This document shows, piece after piece, positions 1 to 7,028 of a stretch of DNA of 16,707 nt. Numbering within the stretch: position 1 is the first letter of the stretch; every line of letters starts with the position of its first letter. The stretch covers positions 1 to 16,707 of the forward strand of contig CAMYJJ010000036.1 in NCBI GenBank assembly GCA_947258735.1, given 5' to 3'. A model generated the notes under the pieces. It searched no databases and was not told where the DNA came from. It saw only the letters and a program-made list of their open reading frames with translations. The translations under genes and the position numbers were made by a program. The DNA comes from Thermodesulfovibrionia bacterium. GTDB lineage: Bacteria > Nitrospirota > Thermodesulfovibrionia > UBA6902.

Positions 1-511
1 TTTTTCCGCCAAGCGTATCAATTTCTTTTATGACCTCAACATTTTTACCGTCCCCGGTTTCAGTTATATTAATCACAGCTTCTTCAAGCAGACTGATATC
101 ATCAACCGGCAGGAGTTTGCGCGTATCAAGCAGTACTATGAGTCTGTCTGCCAGCTTGGCGACCCCCTCAATATGATCAATATTGCCGCTGAAGAACCCG
201 TCCGGAGGGTCAATCCTGGTTTTATCGACATTTACCACTCCTGTTATACCGTCTACCACTATTCCAAAATTCAACTGTCCGGTGGAGATAACTATAACGG
301 TGCTTCCGGCACAGGTGCCCGGACAGGTATCAAGGAGACTCTTGAGATTGACAATCGGAATGATCGACCCTCTCAGGTTTGTCACACCATCAATATAATA
401 GGGTACGTGAGGCAATGATGTCACAGAAGGAGTCTTTATTATTTCCCGCACCTTCAGGATGGGGATCATGTATTCACTTGAGTCGTTATTGAACCCTATA
501 TACTGTTCCAT
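1..511 (-). CDS. cheW: CheW-domain chemotaxis coupling protein (3' end beyond window)
   Basis: Adaptor of the CheW family, expected to link chemoreceptors to CheA at the inner membrane. The reading frame from ATG 511-509 stays open to base 1, giving about 170 residues. It opens MEQYIGFNNDSSEYMIPILK and contains the typical CheW core GVTNLRGSIIPIVNLKSLL at about residues 42-60 and a second half with FGIVVDGITGVVNV. The start is supported by AGGAG at 522-518, six bases upstream. It lies 33 bases downstream of the cheA stop in the same direction, so it is probably in the same operon. The CheW fold should end near residue 145, but the frame continues with an acidic stretch (residues about 145-170, ending EVIKEIDTLGGK), so the protein is longer than a minimal CheW or carries another domain beyond the edge. 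CheW identity is fairly sure; the nature of the extension is unknown. Confidence 0.88.
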   Translation of the reverse strand, partial: MEQYIGFNNDSSEYMIPILKVREIIKTPSVTSLPHVPYYIDGVTNLRGSIIPIVNLKSLLDTCPGTCAGSTVIVISTGQLNFGIVVDGITGVVNVDKTRIDPPDGFFSGNIDHIEGVAKLADRLIVLLDTRKLLPVDDISLLEEAVINITETGDGKNVEVIKEIDTLGGK

Positions 512-544
512 CTGATTCTCCTGCATGCATGCTTCGTCATATAA

Positions 545-2416
545 TTAATTCTTTGTTATATCTACAAGGTTCCTTGAAATTCCGGTAACATCCAGAATGA
601 ATACTACTTTTCCATCACCGGTAATGGTGGCCCCCAGGACAAATGAAGAGGTAGTATCAATACCGTCAAGATTCTTGATTACCACTTCCTCCTGTCCAAG
701 CAGTCTGTCTACCGCTATGCAGTATTTCCTTTCCCCCATTGATATGACAATAATATATTTGTGTTCATCTGAGTTTGACCCGTTCCCTCCTGTGTGGAGC
801 AGGTCATTGAGCTCGAACAGAGGGCAGACCTTGTCACGAATGACAATTACATTCTGGCCGGAAACATTATCAATGTCATTACATGAAACTTTCAGGGTCT
901 CTTCTATCGGAGAGAGCGGGATTGCATACTTTGCTCCGGACACCTCCACCATTAATGCCTGAATTATTGCCAGTGTCATGGGAATACATATTCTGAAGGT
1001 TGATCCTGCATTCTGTTCTGTTGTAACTTCGACATACCCGTTTAACATGGATATATTGTTATTTACTACATCCATTCCCACTCCGCGTCCACTTAACTCT
1101 GTTGCAACCTCTTTTGTGGAAAAACCGGCCATGAATATAAGGTCTGTTGCTGCCTCATCAGTCATTTTGGCAGCTTCTTCAGGTGTAATCAGGCCCTTGT
1201 CTACAGCTTTTTTCTTGAGTTTTCCGACGTCCATTCCCTTTCCATCATCAGAAACCTCTATGACTACCTGGTTGCCTTTTTGATATATGTCTATTTTAAC
1301 GGTGCCTTTTGCCGGTTTTCCTTTTGCGACTCTTTCTTCTGTAGATTCAAGACCGTGATCTATGGAATTTCTCAGTATATGGGTCAGGGGATCGCCTATA
1401 TGTTCAATAACTGTTTTATCAACCTCGGTGCTTTCTCCTGTGATTAAGAGTTCTACATCTTTATTAAGGTTTGCTGACATATCACGTACAAACCTCGGGA
1501 ATTTGCCGAGGACTTTCTTGATGGGCTGCATGCGGATCCGCATGACCGCGAGCTGCATGTCTGACGTTACCCTGTCCAGAAAGGACACTGTTTCTGTCAG
1601 TGATTCTGACTGGGGGTCATTATTGTATTTCTGGTCAAAATAATGAGAAAGATTTAAAAGCCTGTTTCTGACGAGAACGACCTCACCGGCCAGGTCCATG
1701 ACCTTGTCTATCCTTTCGACATCCACCCTGAGGTTCTGGGCTGACTTGTCCTTTTGTTTCTGTCCCTGGTCTTTCTGCTGGGCTGCCGCAGGTTTATTTT
1801 CTTTCGCAGGAGCCTCTGTCCTGAGCGCTTCAGGTTCTGTGGCGGTTTTTTGAACCTCCTGTTCGACCTGCGGGTCTTTCTGTGAGGCTGCCTGCACAAG
1901 GTCCTGAGTCTGATCTGTTTCTACAGGTTCTGTCCGGGCTGTCACGGTCTCAGGTGCAGGGACTGCATCAATCGTATCGGAAGAGGTCTGTTCTGTATGT
2001 TCCGGTGTTGCTGCTGCATCACTGCTGATGGCCGCTGAAAGGGCCGACTCCAGCTCCTTGACCAGGGGTGTGACATCTTCTTCAATACCGTCTTTTTCCT
2101 TTATGTGATCAAGAAGCACCCTGAGCATATCTATTGACTTCAGAATGACATCCATTAACTCCTTTGAAAGGGAGATTTCGTCTTCACGGAGTTTTTTCAT
2201 GATATTTTCTGATGAATGGGCCACATCAACGACTAACTGATAACCAAGAAATCCGGCTGCCCCCTTGATTGTATGCATGGACCTGAAGATATCATTGATA
2301 AGCTCCTTATCGGCACCTTTTTGCTCGAGTTCGACAAATAAGGGTTCTATTCTGTCCAGGGACTCTTCAGCCTCAGTAATAAACTCGCTGATTATTTCTT
2401 CCATTTCATCATTCAT
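545..2416 (-). CDS. cheA: Chemotaxis histidine kinase CheA, without a recognisable P2 domain
   Basis: Cytoplasmic kinase that autophosphorylates on histidine and passes phosphate to CheY. The 623-residue product shows an HPt domain (P1, about 1-115) with the phosphorylation site His48 in SMHTIKGAAGFLG. A linker of about 100 residues rich in E, P, T, Q, A and K follows (about 125-227). Then come the P3 dimerisation helices (from LRVDVERIDKVMDLAGEVVL, about 229-300), the P4 ATPase with N box HILRNSIDHG (Asn350), G1 DDGKGMD (390-396) and G2 GRGVGMD (443-449), and a CheW-like P5 domain (about 485-620). The P2 domain that docks CheY in enteric CheA is not recognisable; low-complexity sequence stands in its place. 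ATG 2416-2414 has GGAG at 2427-2424. A second in-frame ATG four codons on is possible. It follows cheY after 21 bases. Confidence 0.97.
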   Translation of the reverse strand: MNDEMEEIISEFITEAEESLDRIEPLFVELEQKGADKELINDIFRSMHTIKGAAGFLGYQLVVDVAHSSENIMKKLREDEISLSKELMDVILKSIDMLRVLLDHIKEKDGIEEDVTPLVKELESALSAAISSDAAATPEHTEQTSSDTIDAVPAPETVTARTEPVETDQTQDLVQAASQKDPQVEQEVQKTATEPEALRTEAPAKENKPAAAQQKDQGQKQKDKSAQNLRVDVERIDKVMDLAGEVVLVRNRLLNLSHYFDQKYNNDPQSESLTETVSFLDRVTSDMQLAVMRIRMQPIKKVLGKFPRFVRDMSANLNKDVELLITGESTEVDKTVIEHIGDPLTHILRNSIDHGLESTEERVAKGKPAKGTVKIDIYQKGNQVVIEVSDDGKGMDVGKLKKKAVDKGLITPEEAAKMTDEAATDLIFMAGFSTKEVATELSGRGVGMDVVNNNISMLNGYVEVTTEQNAGSTFRICIPMTLAIIQALMVEVSGAKYAIPLSPIEETLKVSCNDIDNVSGQNVIVIRDKVCPLFELNDLLHTGGNGSNSDEHKYIIVISMGERKYCIAVDRLLGQEEVVIKNLDGIDTTSSFVLGATITGDGKVVFILDVTGISRNLVDITKN

Positions 2417-2437
2417 GACATATCTCCGTTACATCAA

Positions 2438-2845
2438 TTACGAATTGACCTTCTGATCGGCGGCGATCTTCTCAAAGATCTTGTCCAGTTTCTCTTTCAG
2501 AATTTCTCCGGTAAACGGTTTGACCACATAATTGTTTACCCCTGCCTGTATTGCGGTAATGACTTTTTCTTTTTCAGCCTCGGCCGTTACCATCAGGACA
2601 GGGATGTCTTTTATGGCTGCGTCCTGTCTGACGGCCTTCAGCATATCAAGCCCGTCCATATTAGGCATGTTCCAGTCACTCACTACAAGACCGAAACCTC
2701 CATTTTGCAATTTAGACAGTGCCTGGGCGCCATCCTCAGCTTCCTCGATGTCTGTATACCCGATCTGTTTTAACAGGTTTTTTACTATGCGTCGCATTGT
2801 TGAAAAGTCATCTACGACAAGCACTTTTAATGATAAATCAAGCAT
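2438..2845 (-). CDS. cheY: Chemotaxis response regulator CheY
   Basis: Single receiver-domain protein of 135 residues, the diffusible output of CheA that binds the flagellar switch. It matches enteric CheY so closely that the key residues fall at the same numbers: acidic pocket Asp12 and Asp13, phosphoacceptor Asp57 in [12 protein letters not shown], Thr87 in LMVTAEA, Tyr106 and Lys109 in [10 protein letters not shown]. The N-terminal [17 protein letters not shown] is also typical. No output domain follows. ATG 2845-2843 has a strong AGGAGG within the last codons of the preceding regulator gene, leaving only a two-base gap to its stop, so the two are probably translationally coupled. CheA starts 21 bases after its stop. 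The FliM in this window keeps the N-terminal CheY-binding motif, consistent with this protein being the motor regulator. Confidence 0.97.
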   Translation of the reverse strand: MLDLSLKVLVVDDFSTMRRIVKNLLKQIGYTDIEEAEDGAQALSKLQNGGFGLVVSDWNMPNMDGLDMLKAVRQDAAIKDIPVLMVTAEAEKEKVITAIQAGVNNYVVKPFTGEILKEKLDKIFEKIAADQKVNS

Positions 2846-2847
2846 TG

Positions 2848-3228
2848 TTATCCTCCTTTGGCAGCTTTTTGATTTACTATACTTTTTATATTCTCTATGA
2901 TTGCTTCGCCTGTAACAGGCTTAACCACATATCCATTTGCTCCACTGCCTAATGCAGCTGCTTTTTCTTTATCGTCACTTTCTGTTGTAATCATTAGTAT
3001 CGGGATTTCAGAAAGATCCGGATTCGAGCGGATTGACCTGATAAGCTCTATGCCATCCATATGCGGCATGTTGAGATCTGTTATAACGAGATCAACCGTA
3101 CTGACGGCAAGTTTCTCCAGTGCATCAAGACCATTTTCAGCATTTACGGCAGAATATCCACCGGACCGCAGATAGTGCTCAATAAGTTTTCTCGTTGTGC
3201 TGCAGTCATCAACAACTAAAATGTTCAT
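2848..3228 (-). CDS. Second single-domain CheY-like response regulator
   Basis: A 126-residue protein made of one receiver domain. It keeps Asp7/Asp8, phosphoacceptor Asp51 in [12 protein letters not shown], Thr81 in LMITTES, Tyr100 and Lys103 in [10 protein letters not shown]. It is clearly diverged from the neighbouring CheY (for example DLN instead of DWN after the acceptor region and a different alpha-1 helix, [12 protein letters not shown]). Its job could be a phosphate sink, a second motor regulator, or a regulator of adaptation; the sequence does not decide. ATG 3228-3226 is preceded by GAGG at 3239-3236, seven bases away. It sits 48 bases after cheR and two bases before cheY in the same direction. 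Receiver identity is certain, specific role open. Confidence 0.93.
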   Translation of the reverse strand: MNILVVDDCSTTRKLIEHYLRSGGYSAVNAENGLDALEKLAVSTVDLVITDLNMPHMDGIELIRSIRSNPDLSEIPILMITTESDDKEKAAALGSGANGYVVKPVTGEAIIENIKSIVNQKAAKGG

Positions 3229-3276
3229 GGTCTGACCTCATATGTTGAAGCTACCCTGATATATATCGTCTTCATA

Positions 3277-4101
3277 TCAATTCTTCCTGTATAAAACCAT
3301 TTTATTAATGACACTTGGTCTGAAAGCCCTCGTAATATTATGGAGACTTTCAGATGATCCTAAAATCAGATAACCACCCGTACTCAGACTGTCATATAAA
3401 TTTGAGACTACTTTCTGCTTTGCCCTGGCATCAAAATAGATAAGGACATTTCTGCAGAATATTACATCGATCTCCCTGAGCGATTTGAAATTCCTGTCTT
3501 CGATAAGGTTTGCCTGTCTGAAATGAACTGTACTTTTCACTTTAGGGCTCAGGTTGAAGTCCCGACCGGCAGGTGTAAAGTATTTTCTCATATACGGGTC
3601 AGGAATATTGCGAACGGAATAGGAGTTGTAAACGGCCTTCTTTGCTGACGCAAGGACCCCTTCACTTATATCAGACGCCTGTATATCAAAACGGTCAGAG
3701 GCAAACCGATTCTCCATGAGCATCATTGAAATAGTGTACGGTTCTTCACCGGTAGAACATGCGGCTGACCAGATTTTCAGTTTCCCTGTGTTCTTCCGTT
3801 CATGAAGTATCCCGGGAATCACATTATCGACAAGGGTCGTGATCTGGTGGGACTCCCTGAAAAAATATGTTTCATTTGTTGTCACTGCATCAAAGAGCCG
3901 GGTGAGTTCACCATTGCCGCTCGTAAGCCTGACGAGCTTTAAATACTCCTCAAAGTTGGCAAGGTTTTTTTCGTGCAATATTCTTGATAACCTGTTTTCT
4001 ATCAGGTATTTCTTTGTGTCCGCGATATAAATTCCGCTTTTCTCGTAGATATAATCCCTGATATTTTTAAATGTTGTATCAGAGAGGGGGATCTTCAGCA
4101 C
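3277..4101 (-). CDS. cheR: Chemoreceptor glutamate methyltransferase CheR
   Basis: Transfers methyl groups from S-adenosylmethionine to receptor glutamates during adaptation. The 274-residue product has the all-helical N-terminal domain (about 1-75), then TTNETYFFRES (74-84), the SAM-binding motif WSAACSTGEEPY (111-122), the acidic motif around ASD (142-144), DVIFCRNVLIYF (212-223) and GGYLILGSSESL (242-253), all typical of CheR. The length is normal for the family. The start is GTG 4101-4099, backed by GGAGG shortly upstream. It overlaps the end of the HEAT-repeat gene by seven bases, so translation of the two is probably coupled. The partner methylesterase CheB is not in the window and may lie beyond the left edge or elsewhere. 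Confidence 0.96.
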   Translation of the reverse strand: MLKIPLSDTTFKNIRDYIYEKSGIYIADTKKYLIENRLSRILHEKNLANFEEYLKLVRLTSGNGELTRLFDAVTTNETYFFRESHQITTLVDNVIPGILHERKNTGKLKIWSAACSTGEEPYTISMMLMENRFASDRFDIQASDISEGVLASAKKAVYNSYSVRNIPDPYMRKYFTPAGRDFNLSPKVKSTVHFRQANLIEDRNFKSLREIDVIFCRNVLIYFDARAKQKVVSNLYDSLSTGGYLILGSSESLHNITRAFRPSVINKMVLYRKN

Positions 4102-5519
4102 GAAGCCTCCGTATTGACACGAGATGTATGTCTTGATGCATGCTCCCGGACCGTGCTGTTAAACTCATTAATCCTGTCAAGAAACAACTTTGGATTTATG
4201 TTCATCAGCGCAAAAATAAATTCGTCAATCACATCGCTGTACTGTTCATTCTGGAGCATGGCAATTAATGGTTCAAAGGATGACATGTCACCGATCTTAC
4301 CTATGGATGACACCGCAGACTTTCTCACATGACTGTCATGGTCGCCTATTGCCTCCATGAGATATTCCTTTGATTCATTACTCTCAATCTTTCCGAGTGA
4401 TTTGATGCTGGACCGTCTGACGTCCCGGTATTCGCTGTTTAATAATTCAATAAGCATGGGGACCGCATCCGGGCATTTCATATCTCCCACGATCTCAATT
4501 GCAATGACCCTGCCTCTGAACCTGATAGTCGGATCTCCAAGAATATCTATGAGATGTCTGCTGCATCCAAAGCACTGCAGGGCATTTCGTATGGAAAAGA
4601 GTATGTCTTCATTATATGGATCTGACATATCCAGTGAACCTGCAAGATCGATGAGCGGCTTAATGGCATCTTCATGTTTGATCGAAGCAAGCCCTTTGAC
4701 GGCAACCAGTTTATTTTCCATGTCCCCGTCATTAAGGGCGGCCATTAAGGTATCTGCAATGTCCGGAAGCGAAGGAACCGGGCCGATTTCTATCAGACTC
4801 CTGAGCGCTGCAAATTTTTCCCGGTCATGAGCACGGGCTACATGGTTTACAAGGGGTTTTGTTGCCCTTAACGATCCTGTTTTACCCAGCGCTTCAATTG
4901 CAGCGACCCTGATTGCTTCAGAAGAATGATCAAGAAGGGTCAATATGGCATCTATGGATTCATCGTCATGCATGGACGTGAGTGCTTCCAGTGCGAAAAA
5001 ACTGACCCATTCCATGTCCCCAAGCGCCTGTACAAGCTCCGGGATTGCTTTTTTGTACTGGAGAGTGCCTATCGTTTTTGCAGCTGCAGCCCTTACATTA
5101 ACGTTTGGATCACTGCTCATCAGTTCAACGATTTTTTCAGGGTAATTACAATATTGAATATCATGAATCAGTTCAAGTGAAAATTTTCTGACGCGATCGT
5201 CCCTGTCTTCAAGAAGAACATAGAGAAGAGGGATGGCAATGCTTCCCATCTCCTTTAATATTATCAATGCGGTATTTCTGAGCGCGGAGCTTTCCCTGAG
5301 CAGGGGCAACACCATGTATGCCGTGGATTCAGTTTTAATTGACATAAGGGAGCGCATTGCTGCGTCCTGCACTCCAAAATTATCATCTCTCAGGGCCTTG
5401 ATCAGCGGATATATTGCTCTTTCATCACTTTCTGCCAGGTCTTCTGCAGCAGAACGTCTGACAGCCGGATCCTTATGTGTGAGATTACGCTGTAATGTAT
5501 GTAATCTGTCTGTTTGCAT
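4095..5519 (-). CDS. HEAT-repeat protein coupled to cheR
   Basis: A 474-residue protein built almost wholly of HEAT/PBS-lyase-like helical repeats of about 31 residues, seen as recurrent blocks such as DPAVRRSAAEDLAESDERA, DDRVRKFSLELIHDI, NVNVRAAAAKTIGTLQYKKA, EAIRVAAIEALGKTG, DVRRSSIKSLGKIES and SHVRKSAVSSIGKIG. No signal peptide, membrane segment or catalytic motif is visible, so it is likely a cytoplasmic protein-binding scaffold. ATG 5519-5517 is chosen because GAGGTG lies just upstream; a GTG two codons earlier (5525) is possible but overlaps that ribosome-binding site. It overlaps the cheR start by seven bases and is the first gene of the chemotaxis run, behind a candidate sigma-28 promoter. 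A role in organising CheR or the receptor array is inference from position only. Confidence 0.9.
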   Translation of the reverse strand: MQTDRLHTLQRNLTHKDPAVRRSAAEDLAESDERAIYPLIKALRDDNFGVQDAAMRSLMSIKTESTAYMVLPLLRESSALRNTALIILKEMGSIAIPLLYVLLEDRDDRVRKFSLELIHDIQYCNYPEKIVELMSSDPNVNVRAAAAKTIGTLQYKKAIPELVQALGDMEWVSFFALEALTSMHDDESIDAILTLLDHSSEAIRVAAIEALGKTGSLRATKPLVNHVARAHDREKFAALRSLIEIGPVPSLPDIADTLMAALNDGDMENKLVAVKGLASIKHEDAIKPLIDLAGSLDMSDPYNEDILFSIRNALQCFGCSRHLIDILGDPTIRFRGRVIAIEIVGDMKCPDAVPMLIELLNSEYRDVRRSSIKSLGKIESNESKEYLMEAIGDHDSHVRKSAVSSIGKIGDMSSFEPLIAMLQNEQYSDVIDEFIFALMNINPKLFLDRINEFNSTVREHASRHTSRVNTEASC

Positions 5520-5624
5520 TCGCACCTCTGTTTACTGGTTGATGTCTGCCGGATGCAATGAAAACATCTTCCCCCTGAAATGGAGAAATCTGCTCTTACG
5601 GTAGCCGGTTACAACCTAGGATAA

Positions 5625-5652
5625 TTATCGGATTATACGTGCTGTTTCTTGA
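5625..5652 (-). promoter_or_regulatory. Candidate sigma-28 (FliA) promoter before the HEAT-cheR-cheA genes
   Basis: On the minus strand, a -10-like TCCGATAA (5632-5625) lies 16 bases after a -35-like TCAA followed by G (5652-5649, then 5648). The FliA consensus is TAAA, 15 bases, GCCGATAA, so the -10 is seven of eight and the -35 three of four, with one extra base of spacing. It is about 105 bases upstream of the HEAT-repeat start. A second candidate with the same spacing precedes the GGDEF pair, which supports both. Not proven; an overlapping TATAAT at the same place could instead be a sigma-70 -10 but lacks a good -35. Confidence 0.4.
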
Positions 5653-5708
5653 GACAGGGAATAATGTATACGTATATATATCTTGAACATAATGAGTGCG
5701 GGCCTGTG

Positions 5709-7028
5709 TTATCTCTGATATGATTCATCTTTTGTCATGATTGTTTTGATCTGTACATCCTCTTCTGTTTTAATGGTATTGACCCCTGATCTTCTGGCAA
5801 GGTTCAGGGCCTTGTCAGCGCGCTTACATACGGTCCCTGTATCGTCGACTTTTCTGAATTCGCTCAACCCGATGCTTATGGAAAATGGGACGTTATTTTT
5901 TTTATAAGAAAATTCAGTGCTGTTTATTAATGACCTGATTTTATCAGCAGCTTTCCGTGCTTTCATGATTGGCGTATGAGGAAAGATAATCATGAATTTA
6001 CTGCCCCCATACCGTGCAATGAAATCAGTCAGTCTCGTATTGTCTGTCAGGATTGATGACAGTTTTTTAAGTGCAAGGTCTCCCACATGATGACCGAACC
6101 TGTCATTCATCACCCAGAAACTGTCGATTTCGCAACTCATTAGGGAAGCAGCTACATTATATCGCTTAAGATCAGCCAGAGTTTCATACATTTTTTGCAC
6201 AAATGCCCTGCGGTTATACAGGCCTGTCAATGCATCCCGTACATGTTCGCCTTCAATCTCCTCAGCCTTCGTCCTCAGTGATGATGCGTCACGTTTCATC
6301 TCTTTCATCTGTCTGCGCATTTCATCAAGATATTCCTCGTTTTCCCTGAAGCGCAGCATGTCCTGCTCTCTCTTTGTTGCAACAGTGGAAGCGATATGTT
6401 CCAGTTTTTGCAGTACGGTCCTTTTAAGCTGATAAAGATCAGCAGCAGTGCTGATGTCATATTTGATTACATTGATATGTGACGATATGCTGTCTTCAAA
6501 ATCACGGTCTTCATTAAACTGCCTGTTCTTTGTAAGCTGATCATCCTTCATATACTTTTCGATTTCATCAGCATAATATACTGTCTGTTTTACGAAATCT
6601 CCCAGCTCAGTCTGCTGAATGGCAACGGCATTAACATACTTCCTGATTATCTTTATTGCTGCTTCAAGCAGATGTACCGGTGATGAAAGCACGGTTGTAT
6701 CATAAAACTGTTTTATTAAATGCTGATGTTCATCCATAACCGTTTTGGGAATTATTTTAGATAATTTGTCGATAATCATGTGTGCATTTATTTCTATTGT
6801 GTCTGCAGGAGCTGTTGATGGCGTACAACGGTGCACATTATTAAGTGAGAGGAGTTGAGTCACCGTATCATTTGCAAGGATTCGATCAGAAAGCAGCTTT
6901 GCATCCAGCGGCTTATCAGTATCGCCGGCAAGTTCCCTGAGAACATCAATGACTTCATTCGCAAGGGTATTTACATGGTCTTTGAGACCGGGCATCCTGT
7001 TATCATTGCTGAACGTCTGTTGCTGCAT
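5709..7028 (-). CDS. Degenerate GGDEF protein (GGSKF) with intact I-site, likely c-di-GMP sensor
   Basis: A 439-residue soluble protein with a helical N-terminal region (about 1-270, including a coiled coil at about 215-260) followed by a GGDEF domain starting at RDALTGLYNRRAF. The signature is GGSKF at 341-345 instead of GGDEF/GGEEF, so the catalytic acidic residue is lost. The region FGHHVGD and the domain end (SISIGLSEF, then ADKALNLARRSGVN) are present. An RxxD inhibitory site (RLTD) sits five residues before the signature, as in product-binding GGDEF domains. This suggests a protein that may bind but not make cyclic di-GMP. ATG 7028-7026 has AGGAGG only two bases upstream and a further GGAG 12 bases upstream. 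It overlaps the upstream paralogue by 26 bases. The two share architecture throughout and look like a tandem duplication. Confidence 0.88.
   Translation of the reverse strand: MQQQTFSNDNRMPGLKDHVNTLANEVIDVLRELAGDTDKPLDAKLLSDRILANDTVTQLLSLNNVHRCTPSTAPADTIEINAHMIIDKLSKIIPKTVMDEHQHLIKQFYDTTVLSSPVHLLEAAIKIIRKYVNAVAIQQTELGDFVKQTVYYADEIEKYMKDDQLTKNRQFNEDRDFEDSISSHINVIKYDISTAADLYQLKRTVLQKLEHIASTVATKREQDMLRFRENEEYLDEMRRQMKEMKRDASSLRTKAEEIEGEHVRDALTGLYNRRAFVQKMYETLADLKRYNVAASLMSCEIDSFWVMNDRFGHHVGDLALKKLSSILTDNTRLTDFIARYGGSKFMIIFPHTPIMKARKAADKIRSLINSTEFSYKKNNVPFSISIGLSEFRKVDDTGTVCKRADKALNLARRSGVNTIKTEEDVQIKTIMTKDESYQR

Noticed and set aside
523..532. GCATGCATGC palindrome between cheA and cheW.
   Set aside because: Short simple palindrome without a partner site; likely chance.
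4357..4830. Open frame of 157 codons on the plus strand across the HEAT-repeat gene.
   Set aside because: The minus-strand frame shows clear repeat structure; the plus-strand product is serine/leucine/isoleucine-rich shadow.
5641..5656. Imperfect hairpin CTGTTTC/GAGACAG as a terminator after the GGDEF genes.
   Set aside because: The loop is only two bases, one pair is G-T, and there is no T-run; it also overlaps the -35 of the candidate promoter.
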